NCBI GenBank assembly: GCA_963812255.1
Contig: CAWEUM010000005.1
Location: 558,001 to 622,000, forward strand
Length of the DNA stretch: 64,000 bases
Direction: 5' to 3'
From: DATJGR01 sp963812255
GTDB lineage: Bacteria; Pseudomonadota; Gammaproteobacteria; Pseudomonadales; Azotimanducaceae
How positions within the stretch are numbered: the stretch's first letter is position 1; every line of letters begins with the position of its first letter. Below, one piece after another: positions 1 to 8,339 of this stretch. The notes beneath the pieces are model-generated. The model ran no database searches and had not been told where the DNA came from. It saw nothing but the letters and a program-made list of their open reading frames with translations. Both the position numbers and the translations under genes were made by a program.

Positions 1-30
1 GGTGCTATAGGGTCCAATGGGTTCCGACAT
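1..30 (-). CDS. Divergent partial gene, start only
   Basis: An ATG on the minus strand at position 30 opens a frame reading MSEPIGPYST to the window edge. It is preceded by a good ribosome binding site (GGGAGAG about 7 bases upstream). It would be divergent from the quinone-reductase-like gene that starts at 142. Only ten residues are visible, so no function can be given. It could also be chance, but the spacing and Shine-Dalgarno match favour a real start. Confidence 0.4.
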   Translation of the reverse strand, partial: MSEPIGPYST

Positions 31-141
31 CTCGCGCTCTCCCGGTTCGTGTGCAGCAAGCGTACGCGACAATCAGCATTTGCTTAAAGTGCCGCGAACC
101 GATTGAATCCTTCCAACCCCAGACCCGACGGAGATGTACCC

Positions 142-1284
142 ATGGCAAACCATTCAACCGGACTGCAACTGCGCTCGACCGTAAAGAGCGAGGGCGTCCT
201 CGAGCTATCGCTCGTCAACGTTCCGACACCCGAACCCAAGCCCGACGAAGTGGTCGTCCGGGTCGAGGCAACGCCGATCAATCCATCCGATCTCGGTCTG
301 TTGTTCGGCGCGGCCGATATGAACACGGCGAAAGTGTCCGGCTCGCCCGCCAACCCGGTCGTGACCGCAACCATCCCACCAAACGTCATGAAGATGATGG
401 GCGGTCGTCTCGATCAGTCGCTGCCCGTCGGCAATGAAGGTGCGGGAGTCGTGGTCGGGGCAGGCTCAACCGAAGCAGCGCAGAAGCTCATCGGCAAAAC
501 AGTCGCAATTCTCGGTGGCGCGATGTACTCGCAGTATCGAGTGATCAAAGCCGCGCAGTGTCTGTTGTTGCCGCCAGGCACCAAACCGGCGGAAGGGGCA
601 TCGTGCTTCGTCAATCCGCTGACCGCGATCGGCATGGTCGAGACGATGAAGCTCGAAGGCCACACCGCACTCGTGCACACCGCCGCCGCGTCGAACCTCG
701 GCCAGATGCTCAACAAACTGTGCATCGGCGATGGCATCGGTCTCGTCAACATCGTCCGCAAACCGGAACAGGCGAAGCTACTGAAGGGAATCGGCGCGGA
801 ATACGTCTGCGACTCCAGCGCGGCGACGTTCATGGACGACCTGACGAATGCGCTCGTCGCAACCGGCGCCACACTCGCGTTCGACGCGACCGGCGGCGGC
901 AAACTCGCGGGGCAAATCCTCACCTGCATGGAAATCGCCGCCAACAAAACCGCTAAGGAATACAGCCGCTACGGCTCGACGACGCACAAGCAGGTGTACA
1001 TCTACGGCGGCCTCGATCGCAGCCCCACCGAGTTCAATCGCAACTTCGGCATGGCATGGGGCATCGGCGGCTGGCTGTTGACGCCGTTTCTGCAGAAGAT
1101 CGGCCCGGCCGAGGCGCAGAAGCTGCGCGAACGCGTGGCAGCAGAAATCAAGACGACGTTCGCGAGCACGTACACCAAGGAAGTGTCACTCGTCGATGCG
1201 TTGCAGTTGAAGGAGATCGCGGTGTACGGCAAACAAGCGACCGGCGAGAAGTACCTGATCAATCCGAACAAAGGGCTTTTGTGA
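142..1284 (+). CDS. Zinc-less medium-chain dehydrogenase/quinone reductase-like protein
   Basis: A 380-residue MDR-superfamily protein, probably a cytosolic NAD(P)H-dependent oxidoreductase of the quinone reductase type. The N-terminal GroES-like domain carries VPTPEPKPDEVVVRV and TPINPSDLGLLFG. The central Rossmann domain has the QOR-like NPLTAIGM stretch and a dinucleotide-binding segment around HTAAASNLGQ. No cysteine cluster for structural zinc is apparent. An in-frame ATG at 103 exists, but GGAG at about 130 sits correctly for the ATG at 142, which also gives the usual MDR N-terminus. A PhyH-type dioxygenase follows 28 bases downstream and is probably co-transcribed. The substrate cannot be read from sequence. 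Confidence 0.85.
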   Translation: MANHSTGLQLRSTVKSEGVLELSLVNVPTPEPKPDEVVVRVEATPINPSDLGLLFGAADMNTAKVSGSPANPVVTATIPPNVMKMMGGRLDQSLPVGNEGAGVVVGAGSTEAAQKLIGKTVAILGGAMYSQYRVIKAAQCLLLPPGTKPAEGASCFVNPLTAIGMVETMKLEGHTALVHTAAASNLGQMLNKLCIGDGIGLVNIVRKPEQAKLLKGIGAEYVCDSSAATFMDDLTNALVATGATLAFDATGGGKLAGQILTCMEIAANKTAKEYSRYGSTTHKQVYIYGGLDRSPTEFNRNFGMAWGIGGWLLTPFLQKIGPAEAQKLRERVAAEIKTTFASTYTKEVSLVDALQLKEIAVYGKQATGEKYLINPNKGLL

Positions 1285-1312
1285 CGTATCCGCCCCACCG
1301 GGAGGAGGCAGC

Positions 1313-2080
1313 GTGGCATATCCCGAGGCGTCAGATGCCGATGTAGCGTCGTTCTGGCGCCACGGCTGGATCGTGGTGCCAGACGCGATCGATCCCAGCG
1401 ACCTCGATGAATTGACCGCGCGCTGCGACGAGATCCTCGCGAACAAGGCGACGATGGCATTCGACTGGGCCTGGGAAGAAGGCACACCTCGCGAAGCGCG
1501 CGACTTCAAGATCGTCCAGGCGAGCCCGACCCGATACTGGCCGGAACTCAATCGTTCGCCGTTTCGCCTGTGGGCGATCGAATTCGGCAGCCGCCTGATG
1601 CGCCGGCCCGTCGAATTCTGGTACGACCAGTTCCTTGCGAAACCCCCCGGTAATAGCGCACCGACCTATTGGCATCAGGACGAAGGCTACTGGGGGCGGA
1701 ATCTCGACGAGCGCGGCATCACGTGCTGGATGCCGCTCCACGCGGTCGACGAATCCAACGGCTGCATGCACTTCATAGACGGCGGACATGAACTGGGCGT
1801 GCTGCCACACAAGCAACCAGACCATATTCAAAGTGATCTGCTCAGCTGTGAGCCGCCGGCCGATCGCGACGTCGTCGCGTGCCCCATCGAAGTAGGGAGT
1901 GTGACGTTCCATCACGGTAAGACACCACACATGACACCTGCCAACACGAGTACTGAGTGGCGCCGCATTCTGACCCAACATCTGCGGGTAGTCGGCACGC
2001 AGGGTGAGGGCGACCATTACCCATGGAAGGTCTACGTCAACCAGTTCACCGGGGAACGCTTCATACCCAGATCGCGCTGA
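1313..2080 (+). CDS. Phytanoyl-CoA dioxygenase (PhyH) family protein
   Basis: A 255-residue Fe(II)/2-oxoglutarate dioxygenase of the PhyH family. The iron-binding triad is visible as H121-x-D123 in YWHQDEGYW and a distal histidine in the TFHHGKTPHM segment (H201 or H206). R217/R218 are placed to bind 2-oxoglutarate. The GTG start at 1313 follows a strong GGGAGGAGG site. It lies 28 bases after the MDR gene in the same direction, suggesting a two-gene unit for oxidation of an unknown small molecule. PhyH members act on many substrates, so phytanoyl-CoA itself should not be assumed. A second PhyH gene lies at the right edge of the window. Confidence 0.88.
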   Translation: MAYPEASDADVASFWRHGWIVVPDAIDPSDLDELTARCDEILANKATMAFDWAWEEGTPREARDFKIVQASPTRYWPELNRSPFRLWAIEFGSRLMRRPVEFWYDQFLAKPPGNSAPTYWHQDEGYWGRNLDERGITCWMPLHAVDESNGCMHFIDGGHELGVLPHKQPDHIQSDLLSCEPPADRDVVACPIEVGSVTFHHGKTPHMTPANTSTEWRRILTQHLRVVGTQGEGDHYPWKVYVNQFTGERFIPRSR

Positions 2081-2093
2081 ATTGCTCGGCCCG

Positions 2094-2462
2094 TCACTCC
2101 GCCACGCAATTCGTCGCCGCCAACGTCCAGCGCTGGCTCGTATTCGGCAACTGGAGCACGCACGCTCCGCCGTCCTTCAGCAGCTCGAACCGAATCGGCA
2201 CGCCGAGTTGGCGACCGTTGATGCGATTGCCGTTCGTATCACGATGTGGCGCGGGTTCGACGATCAGCACACTGCTGTGCGTCAGCGCGTCGTCAGCAAG
2301 CTTCACGTCGATACCGCCCAGCGCGCGCGAAACAACCTGTTGCAGTTCGGCCCGGCTCTGCTGCGTCGGCTCGACAATTCGGGCGGGTTGCTCCGACGAG
2401 GCTGCAGGAACCCTGCACGCGGACAGCGACGCCGCGATTGCGACGACGGCAACGATCCGCAT
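2094..2462 (-). CDS. Small lipoprotein, function unknown
   Basis: A 122-residue protein with a signal peptide ending in the lipobox LSAC (Cys16), so probably lipidated and periplasm-facing. The mature part is short and mixed alpha/beta with no family I recognise. It holds two cysteines near the C-terminus (GGACVL and ATNCVAE) that could pair. The frame is open further upstream, but the ATG at 2462 gives a proper signal peptide and lies 11 bases after the S41 protease gene stop. The two are probably one operon, convergent with the PhyH gene 13 bases away. Confidence 0.65.
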   Translation of the reverse strand: MRIVAVVAIAASLSACRVPAASSEQPARIVEPTQQSRAELQQVVSRALGGIDVKLADDALTHSSVLIVEPAPHRDTNGNRINGRQLGVPIRFELLKDGGACVLQLPNTSQRWTLAATNCVAE

Positions 2463-2473
2463 CGGCTTCGCGT

Positions 2474-4060
2474 TCACCGGCGCATGATCCGGTTGCGCAG
2501 CCACTCTGGTTTGTAGACGACACCGTCGAGGGGCGCTCCGAACGTCGACGCGGCCGTTCCGGGTGCCGCCGCGCCACTCGCCGCGGGACATGTCGTCGTT
2601 TGTCGATACGCCAGCGCGGCCGCCAGGCGACGCTCCTGCGGATCGCCGAGCGCATGGTCGTAATCGTCGGCAACAGAACACCCAGTTGTCACGGCGCCGA
2701 TAGTGCCTGCTGTATTGGCTGGCGAGAACCCATCCGGATAGTCGCCGAAATCCTTGGCGTTTTCGCCCCTGAATTCGATGCTGAAGTAGGTGGTGCCGCA
2801 GTTGTCCTGCGGATAGAAACCGTACGGTTTGCCGCACGTGGTGGAGCCGATCTGAATGACTTCTACGTCGATGCCCTGCAGAGAATTGATGATCGACTCG
2901 CTCGCCGAACAGGTATTTGAGCCGGTCAATACGAACACGCGCGGCAGATTGAGGCTCGGTAGCGCTTGCCCGGCGGGTACCGAGAAACCACCGGTGGTCG
3001 AGTGAAACGATAGCGGTGTCAACGGATTGCCGGTCACCGGGTCCCGCGTCGTATGTTTGGCGTTGAACGTCGTCTTTTCGAAAGTCTTGCCGGCAGTGCG
3101 CGCGTCGCCCGCAATCATGTACGCGAGTTCGCTCGCGATATCGAGATAGCCGCCACCGTTGTACCGGATGTCAAGTATCAGATCGGCAATCCCAGCCGCC
3201 TCGAGCTGGTTGACTGCGTCGATCAATTCCTGCTCCGCGGTCGCGATGTGATCGTTGAACAGTAGATAGCCGACCTTTCCGGAGTTCGTATCGATCGCTT
3301 GGACGTGCTGCACAGGCGTCGACGTGACATTCTGTGACGTCAGCGTAATGGCGCGGTCGGTTGCCGACCCAGGATCCCGAACGGTGAGAGTGTGGCTCTC
3401 GCCGGCCTGCGCCGGAAACAAGCCGGCGTTCAACGTATTGATTCCAGCCTGTGTGCTGTCGTTGATGGCATCCACTCCGTCGACCTGCAGCACCACCACA
3501 CCGCGCGTCAGGTTGGCCGACGCTTCGGTGGCGGGCGTGTTCGGATCGGTATAAGCCACCACGATCTGACGCGGCGGCGACGACGCGACGATCGACCACG
3601 TGGCGCCATAGCCGGCCGCGACGCCGGACTGCGACAACTGCTCCCAATCGCTTGTCGCCAACGTGAAATGAAACCGATCCTTCGTGCGTCCCGACGTTGT
3701 CGTGAGGTTCGTTTTCAACAGATTGAAATAATCGGCGGTGGAGTACAGTGCCGGATCCTTATCGACGATTTCGTTGTACCAGAGGTACAGATCATTGCTC
3801 CAGGACCGCAGCCAGTTGTTTTGCGTCGATACCGATCCGGGCTGGTCGGGGTAGCGGACACCTGTCAGCGGATCGATGCCTGTGCGGGGCGACGCGCACT
3901 GCGCCGCGTAGGTGGTGGCTGGGTTGAATACGCCCGCGATCCATCCACCGACCGCACCACCGCCGCTTACGCTGCCGCCCCCACCGCTTCCGCCACCGCC
4001 ACAGCCAGCGAGACACGGCAACGCGAGCGAAATCACCAACCGTGCTAGCGCGCGGGTCAT
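2474..4060 (-). CDS. S41 family C-terminal processing peptidase, lipoprotein
   Basis: A 528-residue secreted serine protease of the S41 (CtpA/Tsp-like) family. It starts with a lipoprotein signal (LPCLAGC, Cys20) followed by a glycine-rich linker of about 20 residues. A PDZ-like segment lies around the VVLQVDGVDAINDS region. The protease core has ILDIRYNGGGYLDIASEL, then the catalytic serine region TGSNTCSASES (about residues 379-389) and the lysine region STTCGKPYGF (Lys411), matching the Ser/Lys dyad of the family. The frame continues upstream of 4060, but the lipobox fixes this start. It is probably anchored in the outer or inner membrane and processes periplasmic proteins. Transcription is divergent from the CoA-transferase gene. 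Confidence 0.88.
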   Translation of the reverse strand: MTRALARLVISLALPCLAGCGGGGSGGGGSVSGGGAVGGWIAGVFNPATTYAAQCASPRTGIDPLTGVRYPDQPGSVSTQNNWLRSWSNDLYLWYNEIVDKDPALYSTADYFNLLKTNLTTTSGRTKDRFHFTLATSDWEQLSQSGVAAGYGATWSIVASSPPRQIVVAYTDPNTPATEASANLTRGVVVLQVDGVDAINDSTQAGINTLNAGLFPAQAGESHTLTVRDPGSATDRAITLTSQNVTSTPVQHVQAIDTNSGKVGYLLFNDHIATAEQELIDAVNQLEAAGIADLILDIRYNGGGYLDIASELAYMIAGDARTAGKTFEKTTFNAKHTTRDPVTGNPLTPLSFHSTTGGFSVPAGQALPSLNLPRVFVLTGSNTCSASESIINSLQGIDVEVIQIGSTTCGKPYGFYPQDNCGTTYFSIEFRGENAKDFGDYPDGFSPANTAGTIGAVTTGCSVADDYDHALGDPQERRLAAALAYRQTTTCPAASGAAAPGTAASTFGAPLDGVVYKPEWLRNRIMRR

Positions 4061-4215
4061 CGGAATCGTCAGCCCTCTGTCAGCGCGGCAAGAATTCCCT
4101 GTCTCGCGCGTCTTGTCGATAGCGAGGGTCGCAGCGACCCTGACCCCCCGCAAGAGTCACTTGATGGCCTTGTGCGGTTCGGCATACCGTCATGTTCGTT
4201 TGTGTCGAGTCATCT

Positions 4216-5589
4216 ATGGCTGATCCGTCTGCCAACCTGACCGCTTCCATCTGGTCCGCGCTCGGCGGCGATACGGCACGCGCAAATGGCGTGCAGTTCA
4301 ACGAACCAGGCGCCCTGTCATCCATCTTCGCGGTCACCGATCTGGCCAGCGCGTCGATCGGCGCCGCTGCTCTCGGCGTCGCAGAACTGGTCAATGCAGC
4401 CGGTGGCCCCTGGCCTGCTATTCGGGTGGACCGACGCAAAGCGTCGCTCTGGTTCCGCGCGTCGATCCGACCGGTGGGCTGGTCGCTGCCGCCGGCTTGG
4501 GATCCAATCGCCGGAGACTACCGCAGCCGCGACGGTTGGATCCGCCTACATACCAACGCACCGCACCATCGGGCTGCAGCCGAAAGCGTGCTCGGCATCC
4601 ACACGCACCGCGACGGCGTTGCGGCCGCTGTCGCGCGTTGGCAGAAGGCAGATCTCGAGGCCGCGATCGTTGCCGCCGGCGGTTGCGCAGCGCAGATGCA
4701 TTCGGTCGTCGAATGGGCGGGCCATCCACAAGGTCGCGCCGTCGCAGGCGAACCGCTGGCGCGTATCGAGGCTACCGAGCGTGGCGCTGATCGCGACTGG
4801 CGCATTGTGCCCGAGCGTCCGTTGGCCGGTGTCCGCGTTCTAGATCTCACCCGGGTACTCGCAGGACCCGTCGCGAGCCGCTTTCTCGCCGGCTACGGCG
4901 CGCAGGTGCTGCGTATCGATCCGCCTGACTGGAACGAACCGGGCGTGGTACCCGAAGTCACGCTCGGCAAACGCTGCGCGCGACTCGACCTGCGAAGCGC
5001 CAACGACCGCGCTCGGTTTCAGGCACTGCTCAGCGAAGCGGACGTTCTCTTGCACGGCTATCGGGCGAATGCACTCGATCGTCTCGGCTTCGATTCGGCA
5101 CAGCGCGCGCGGCTGAATCCGGGTCTGATCGATGTGGCATTGAACGCCTATGGTTGGATCGGGCCGTGGCTCGACCGCCGGGGCTTCGACAGCCTGGTGC
5201 AGATGAGCACGGGCATCGCGGATGCCGGAACGCGTTGGCAACACGCCGATCACCCGGTCCCATTACCGGTCCAGGCGCTGGATCACGCGACCGGCTATCT
5301 GATGGCGGCGGCGACGCTGCGAGCCATGACGCGCAAACTGTCGACCGGTCGCGGCAGCGCGGCACGACTCGCGCTGGCGCGCACCGCCAAACTGCTGATC
5401 GACTGCGGCGATCAGCCGTCCTCTGCGGCGCACGCACACGAGACTGCCGCGGACTTGGCGCCCACACTCGAACGCACGCCGTGGGGCGATGCACGCCGCC
5501 TGTCCGCGCCGGTCACGATCGAAGGCATACCGATGCACTGGGATTTGCCCGCAGCCGAACTGGGCTCCTCCGCGCCGCACTGGTGGTGA
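4216..5589 (+). CDS. CaiB/BaiF family III CoA-transferase
   Basis: A protein of about 457 residues of the formyl-CoA transferase (type III) family, which moves CoA between carboxylic acids. The C-terminal half carries the family signature starting at RPLAGVRVLDLTRVLAGP, followed by FLADYGA-like FLAGYGAQVLRID, and GFDSLVQMSTGIADAG where the family places its active-site aspartate region. The N-terminal 200 residues are a weaker, possibly degenerate repeat of the fold. Starts at 4192 (ATG), 4201 (GTG) and 4216 (ATG) are all in frame with weak ribosome sites; 4216 (MADPSANL) is chosen as the most family-like. The 3' end overlaps a small convergent gene. The acyl substrate is unknown. Confidence 0.82.
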   Translation: MADPSANLTASIWSALGGDTARANGVQFNEPGALSSIFAVTDLASASIGAAALGVAELVNAAGGPWPAIRVDRRKASLWFRASIRPVGWSLPPAWDPIAGDYRSRDGWIRLHTNAPHHRAAAESVLGIHTHRDGVAAAVARWQKADLEAAIVAAGGCAAQMHSVVEWAGHPQGRAVAGEPLARIEATERGADRDWRIVPERPLAGVRVLDLTRVLAGPVASRFLAGYGAQVLRIDPPDWNEPGVVPEVTLGKRCARLDLRSANDRARFQALLSEADVLLHGYRANALDRLGFDSAQRARLNPGLIDVALNAYGWIGPWLDRRGFDSLVQMSTGIADAGTRWQHADHPVPLPVQALDHATGYLMAAATLRAMTRKLSTGRGSAARLALARTAKLLIDCGDQPSSAAHAHETAADLAPTLERTPWGDARRLSAPVTIEGIPMHWDLPAAELGSSAPHWW

Positions 5590-5744
5590 GCCCGCTTGAG
5601 GACTTCATCGACGTCGTCGAGGATCTCCGCGAGGTGCTGATAGCGGGCCTCGCGCAGCCTGACCCAGCGCCGGTACCAATCACGCAATTCTCGCAGTGGC
5701 CGGGTGTCGTGGGTTGTCCGATCCCATCGCTCACGCATGTTCAC
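5412..5744 (-). CDS. Small basic helical protein, unknown
   Basis: A possible 110-residue gene starting at GTG 5744 behind an excellent ribosome site (AAGGAG, seven bases upstream). Its first 50 residues (RERWDRTTHDTRPLRELRDW and on) are charged and predicted helical. The rest overlaps the 3' end of the CoA-transferase gene by about 178 bases and is low-complexity, so the true protein may be effectively short or the tail may be read-through. It is divergent from the WYL regulator, and two operator-like repeats lie between them, so it may be the regulator's target. I recognise no family. Confidence 0.45.
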   Translation of the reverse strand: MNMRERWDRTTHDTRPLRELRDWYRRWVRLREARYQHLAEILDDVDEVLKRAHHQCGAEEPSSAAGKSQCIGMPSIVTGADRRRASPHGVRSSVGAKSAAVSCACAAEDG

Positions 5745-5834
5745 GGTGGCTCTCCTTGTTCCTAACATTCGCAGTTCGCATTCGTGGTTCGTCGCTGACG
5801 TCTGCACAGCGATGCCAGCATACACACAGGCTCC

Positions 5835-5854
5835 TGACATCGCTGTGTCAGTAG
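5835..5854. promoter_or_regulatory. Operator-like repeat, copy 1
   Basis: TGACATCGCTGTGTCAGTAG. The core is an imperfect palindrome, TGACA-N4-TGTGTCA. A near-identical copy lies 54 bases downstream at 5889-5908, about five helical turns away, so a dimeric regulator could bind both on one face. The pair sits in the divergent space upstream of the WYL-family regulator gene, which makes it a good candidate for autoregulation. Confidence 0.5.
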
Positions 5855-5888
5855 TCATTGCCTTCGGAGCAAATATATCGGTCACTCA

Positions 5889-5908
5889 TGACAACGGTGT
5901 GTCAGTAA
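5889..5908. promoter_or_regulatory. Operator-like repeat, copy 2
   Basis: TGACAACGGTGTGTCAGTAA, matching copy 1 at 16 of 20 positions including the outer TGACA and TGTGTCAGTA. It lies 39 bases before the regulator start at 5948, where a bound repressor would block initiation. Confidence 0.5.
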
Positions 5909-5947
5909 GGGGGCACCATGCGTCAGCGGCGGTGATAAGCTCCACGC

Positions 5948-6661
5948 ATGAGACCAGCTGACCGTTTGTTCCAGATCGTGTTGTTGCTTGGACGCGGCCG
6001 TGTGGTCACCGCGAAGACGCTCGCGCAGCGTCTGGAGGTATCGGAGCGGACGATCTATCGCGACATCCAGGATCTCGCGAACTCCGGCGTGCCGATCGAA
6101 GGGGAAGCGGGTGTCGGCTACTGCTTACGGCGCGGCTATCAGATGCCGCCGCTGATGTTCGACGAACAGGAACTACAGGCGCTGTTGTTCGGCGCCGACG
6201 TCGCCAAGTCGTGGGGTGACGTCAGGATGGCGGACGCAGCGGACCGAATTCTCGCAAAAATCGACGCGGTACTACCGGACCGTCTGCGCCCGCAGCTACA
6301 TTCGCAGCGGCTGGTGGTACCGGACGTGCGTATGTCCGAGTCGACGACTCAAATGCTGGGCGACGTGCGCGATGCGATCAACAGCCGCATGCGCATGTTC
6401 ATCGATTACCGGGATGCAGAACGTGACACGACCGAGCGTATCGTCTGGCCATTGACCCTTGCGTATTGGGGATTGAGCTGGACGCTCGGCGCGTGGTGTG
6501 AGTTACGGCAGGATTTCCGCAACTTCCGCATAGACCGTATCACCAGCGCGCGTGGACTGCGCACGACATTCCCCGATGAACCCGGCAAGCGGCTCGAAGA
6601 TTACTTCGCCTCCACTGCGTGCAGCGATCGATTGGCCGGCGCACCACCAGTATCTCGTTAG
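5948..6661 (+). CDS. YafY-type HTH/WYL-domain transcriptional regulator
   Basis: A 237-residue regulator. Residues 1-60 form a DeoR-like winged helix-turn-helix (RVVTAKTLAQRLEVSERTIY, then RDIQDLANSGVPIEGE), and the C-terminal part is a WYL domain (FIDYRDAERDTTERIVWPLT, then W-LGAWCELRQDFRNFRIDRI). WYL proteins sense small ligands or nucleic acids and often regulate a divergent neighbour. The start at 5948 is the first ATG in frame. Two 20-base repeats upstream (5835 and 5889) are likely operators. It converges on a small lipoprotein gene 23 bases away. Confidence 0.9.
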   Translation: MRPADRLFQIVLLLGRGRVVTAKTLAQRLEVSERTIYRDIQDLANSGVPIEGEAGVGYCLRRGYQMPPLMFDEQELQALLFGADVAKSWGDVRMADAADRILAKIDAVLPDRLRPQLHSQRLVVPDVRMSESTTQMLGDVRDAINSRMRMFIDYRDAERDTTERIVWPLTLAYWGLSWTLGAWCELRQDFRNFRIDRITSARGLRTTFPDEPGKRLEDYFASTACSDRLAGAPPVSR

Positions 6662-6684
6662 CGCCCCGATTCTGCGGCGCATTG

Positions 6685-6996
6685 CTAACCCTGACAGGCC
6701 CCCGCAACACACGCCTGAGCGGCCTGGCGTTGCACATCCTCGGCCTCCTTTCGGCCCGTTGCCGTCGCCGCGGCGCGTTGCGACGGAGTCAGGCAGACGA
6801 CTTTGGTAATTCGTGTGCCGGTCACGGTCTCCTGTCTGCAGATCGGTTTTTCCCCGTCGGGCTGCGTCGTGCGGGCGTATTCCGCGGCCGTCGTCGGCCG
6901 TTTCGCGGTCGACTCGTGGCTGCTCGCACACCCGGCACAAATCAGGATGCCCACCGTCACCATCAAGCGAACCAATCGCATTTCAGTCTGGCGCAT
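6685..6996 (-). CDS. Small Cys-containing lipoprotein
   Basis: A 103-residue protein with a lipoprotein signal peptide (VTVGILICAGC). The mature part contains EKPICRQETVTGTRITKVVC, a short motif I have seen in small hypothetical proteins of related proteobacteria, followed by a charged alanine-rich helix ending in a Cys pair (QACVAGACQG). The start at 6996 follows a GAGGGG site; an in-frame ATG at 6981 is an alternative that would still keep the signal peptide. It is divergent from the FKBP gene. Role unknown. Confidence 0.65.
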   Translation of the reverse strand: MRQTEMRLVRLMVTVGILICAGCASSHESTAKRPTTAAEYARTTQPDGEKPICRQETVTGTRITKVVCLTPSQRAAATATGRKEAEDVQRQAAQACVAGACQG

Positions 6997-7146
6997 TTCA
7001 GCCCGGCCCCCTCTAAGGTGCCCATAGAATAACGTCCCGGCAGAAATCGCGCGACATGGCGCCGCAGAATGCAACCCAAGACAACCCTCGCGCGCCAAGG
7101 CAGACTGTGCCGCCAGTTTCATTTGACCACCAGTACGGAGATCCGC

Positions 7147-7842
7147 ATGTCAACTCGACCGATCACGATCACAGCGACGATCGCGATGCTTCTCGGGACA
7201 CCCCTCGTCCACGCAGCCGGCACCGAATTGAACAGCCCCGAACAGAAACTCAGCTATGCGATCGGCACCGAAATCGGCGGCAATCTGAAGCGGCAAGGCG
7301 TCGACATCGATCCGAAGGCATTCGCGGCCGGCCTTGCCGACGCGATGGCCGGAAAATTGCGGCTGAGCGAAGCCGAGATCAAGTCCGCGCTCACCGACGC
7401 TCGCAGCCAGTTGATTGCCAAACAGCAGGCCAAACAACAGGTGGATGCCGCGGCGAACGCGAAAGCCGGAGACGCATTCCTCGCGGCGAATGCCAAGAAA
7501 GAGGGCGTCAAGACAACCGCTTCCGGATTGGAGTACAAGGTTCTGAAATCCGGATCCGGCCGTACGCCGGGGCCAAAGGACACGGTCAAGGTTCACTACG
7601 AAGGCACGCTGATCGACGGTACCGTCTTCGATAGTTCGATCGCGCGCGGCACACCCGTGACATTCCAGGTCGACGGCGTGATCCCCGGTTGGACCGAAGC
7701 GCTGCAGCTGATGAAGGAAGGCGACAAGTTCCAGCTGGTGATTCCGCCGAAACTGGCCTACGGCGCGGCGGGGGCCGGCGACAAGATCGGTCCGAACGAA
7801 GTGTTGATCTTCGACGTCGAGTTGATCGACATCGAGCCATAA
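7147..7842 (+). CDS. FKBP-type peptidyl-prolyl isomerase, periplasmic (FkpA/Mip-like)
   Basis: A 231-residue periplasmic prolyl isomerase and chaperone. A signal peptide covers residues 1 to about 23, ending HAA. An FKBP N-terminal dimerisation domain of about 90 residues follows (SPEQKLSYAIGTEIGGNLKR, helical, glutamine/alanine-rich). The C-terminal FKBP catalytic domain has VKVHYEGTLIDGTVFDSS, VIPGWTEALQLM and IPPKLAYGAAGAG, all standard active-site segments. The ATG at 7147 follows GGAG and begins the signal peptide; the frame extends upstream without one. It is probably monocistronic. Confidence 0.93.
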   Translation: MSTRPITITATIAMLLGTPLVHAAGTELNSPEQKLSYAIGTEIGGNLKRQGVDIDPKAFAAGLADAMAGKLRLSEAEIKSALTDARSQLIAKQQAKQQVDAAANAKAGDAFLAANAKKEGVKTTASGLEYKVLKSGSGRTPGPKDTVKVHYEGTLIDGTVFDSSIARGTPVTFQVDGVIPGWTEALQLMKEGDKFQLVIPPKLAYGAAGAGDKIGPNEVLIFDVELIDIEP

Positions 7843-8339
7843 CCCGCCGAACGGGCAATGTCATTCGCATCGAGGGATCGAGCAGCCACGCCGCAACCAG
7901 GTTTCCAAACCGCTGCGATTCGCGCAGAATATTTTGGGCGGGGAGAGAGATCCACGAAGAGTTCCACAACGGAGTATGCAATGGTGGAAACCGCATTCCA
8001 CGCAGTGTCGATCGTCTCCAGGCCTGGTTGCGCCTGCGTCGCCGTCACGCTCATCGAAAACGTGAGATTCCTTTCGAACGAAGCGCCGATGATGCCGCTG
8101 GCGTCGTGCGAAAGGCCGTCGGCGTGCCGTTGTACCTATCGACACTACAGCGACCGTCGTGACGACGCGCGTCGCGACGCCGATGCGGGCTTAGCAGGCC
8201 GCCCGTACTATGCACCGGAGCGACGGATGCTCGCCGGACGTCGCGCGAACGATCGGCAGCGTGCGTCCCGAGCCACGAGGGCGCCTGGATCCAGATAGTG
8301 TTCGATGTCGCGGCACCGGGGTGCCGCACGCGACCGACG
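7843..8339. other. Intergenic stretch, no supported gene
   Basis: About 500 bases between the FKBP gene and the convergent WecA-like gene. A small CCCG/CGGG inverted repeat follows the FKBP stop and could help termination. A frame starting at ATG 7981 has a plausible GGAG site, but its translation is arginine-rich and looks like non-coding high-GC sequence. I see no gene I would defend. Confidence 0.5.
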
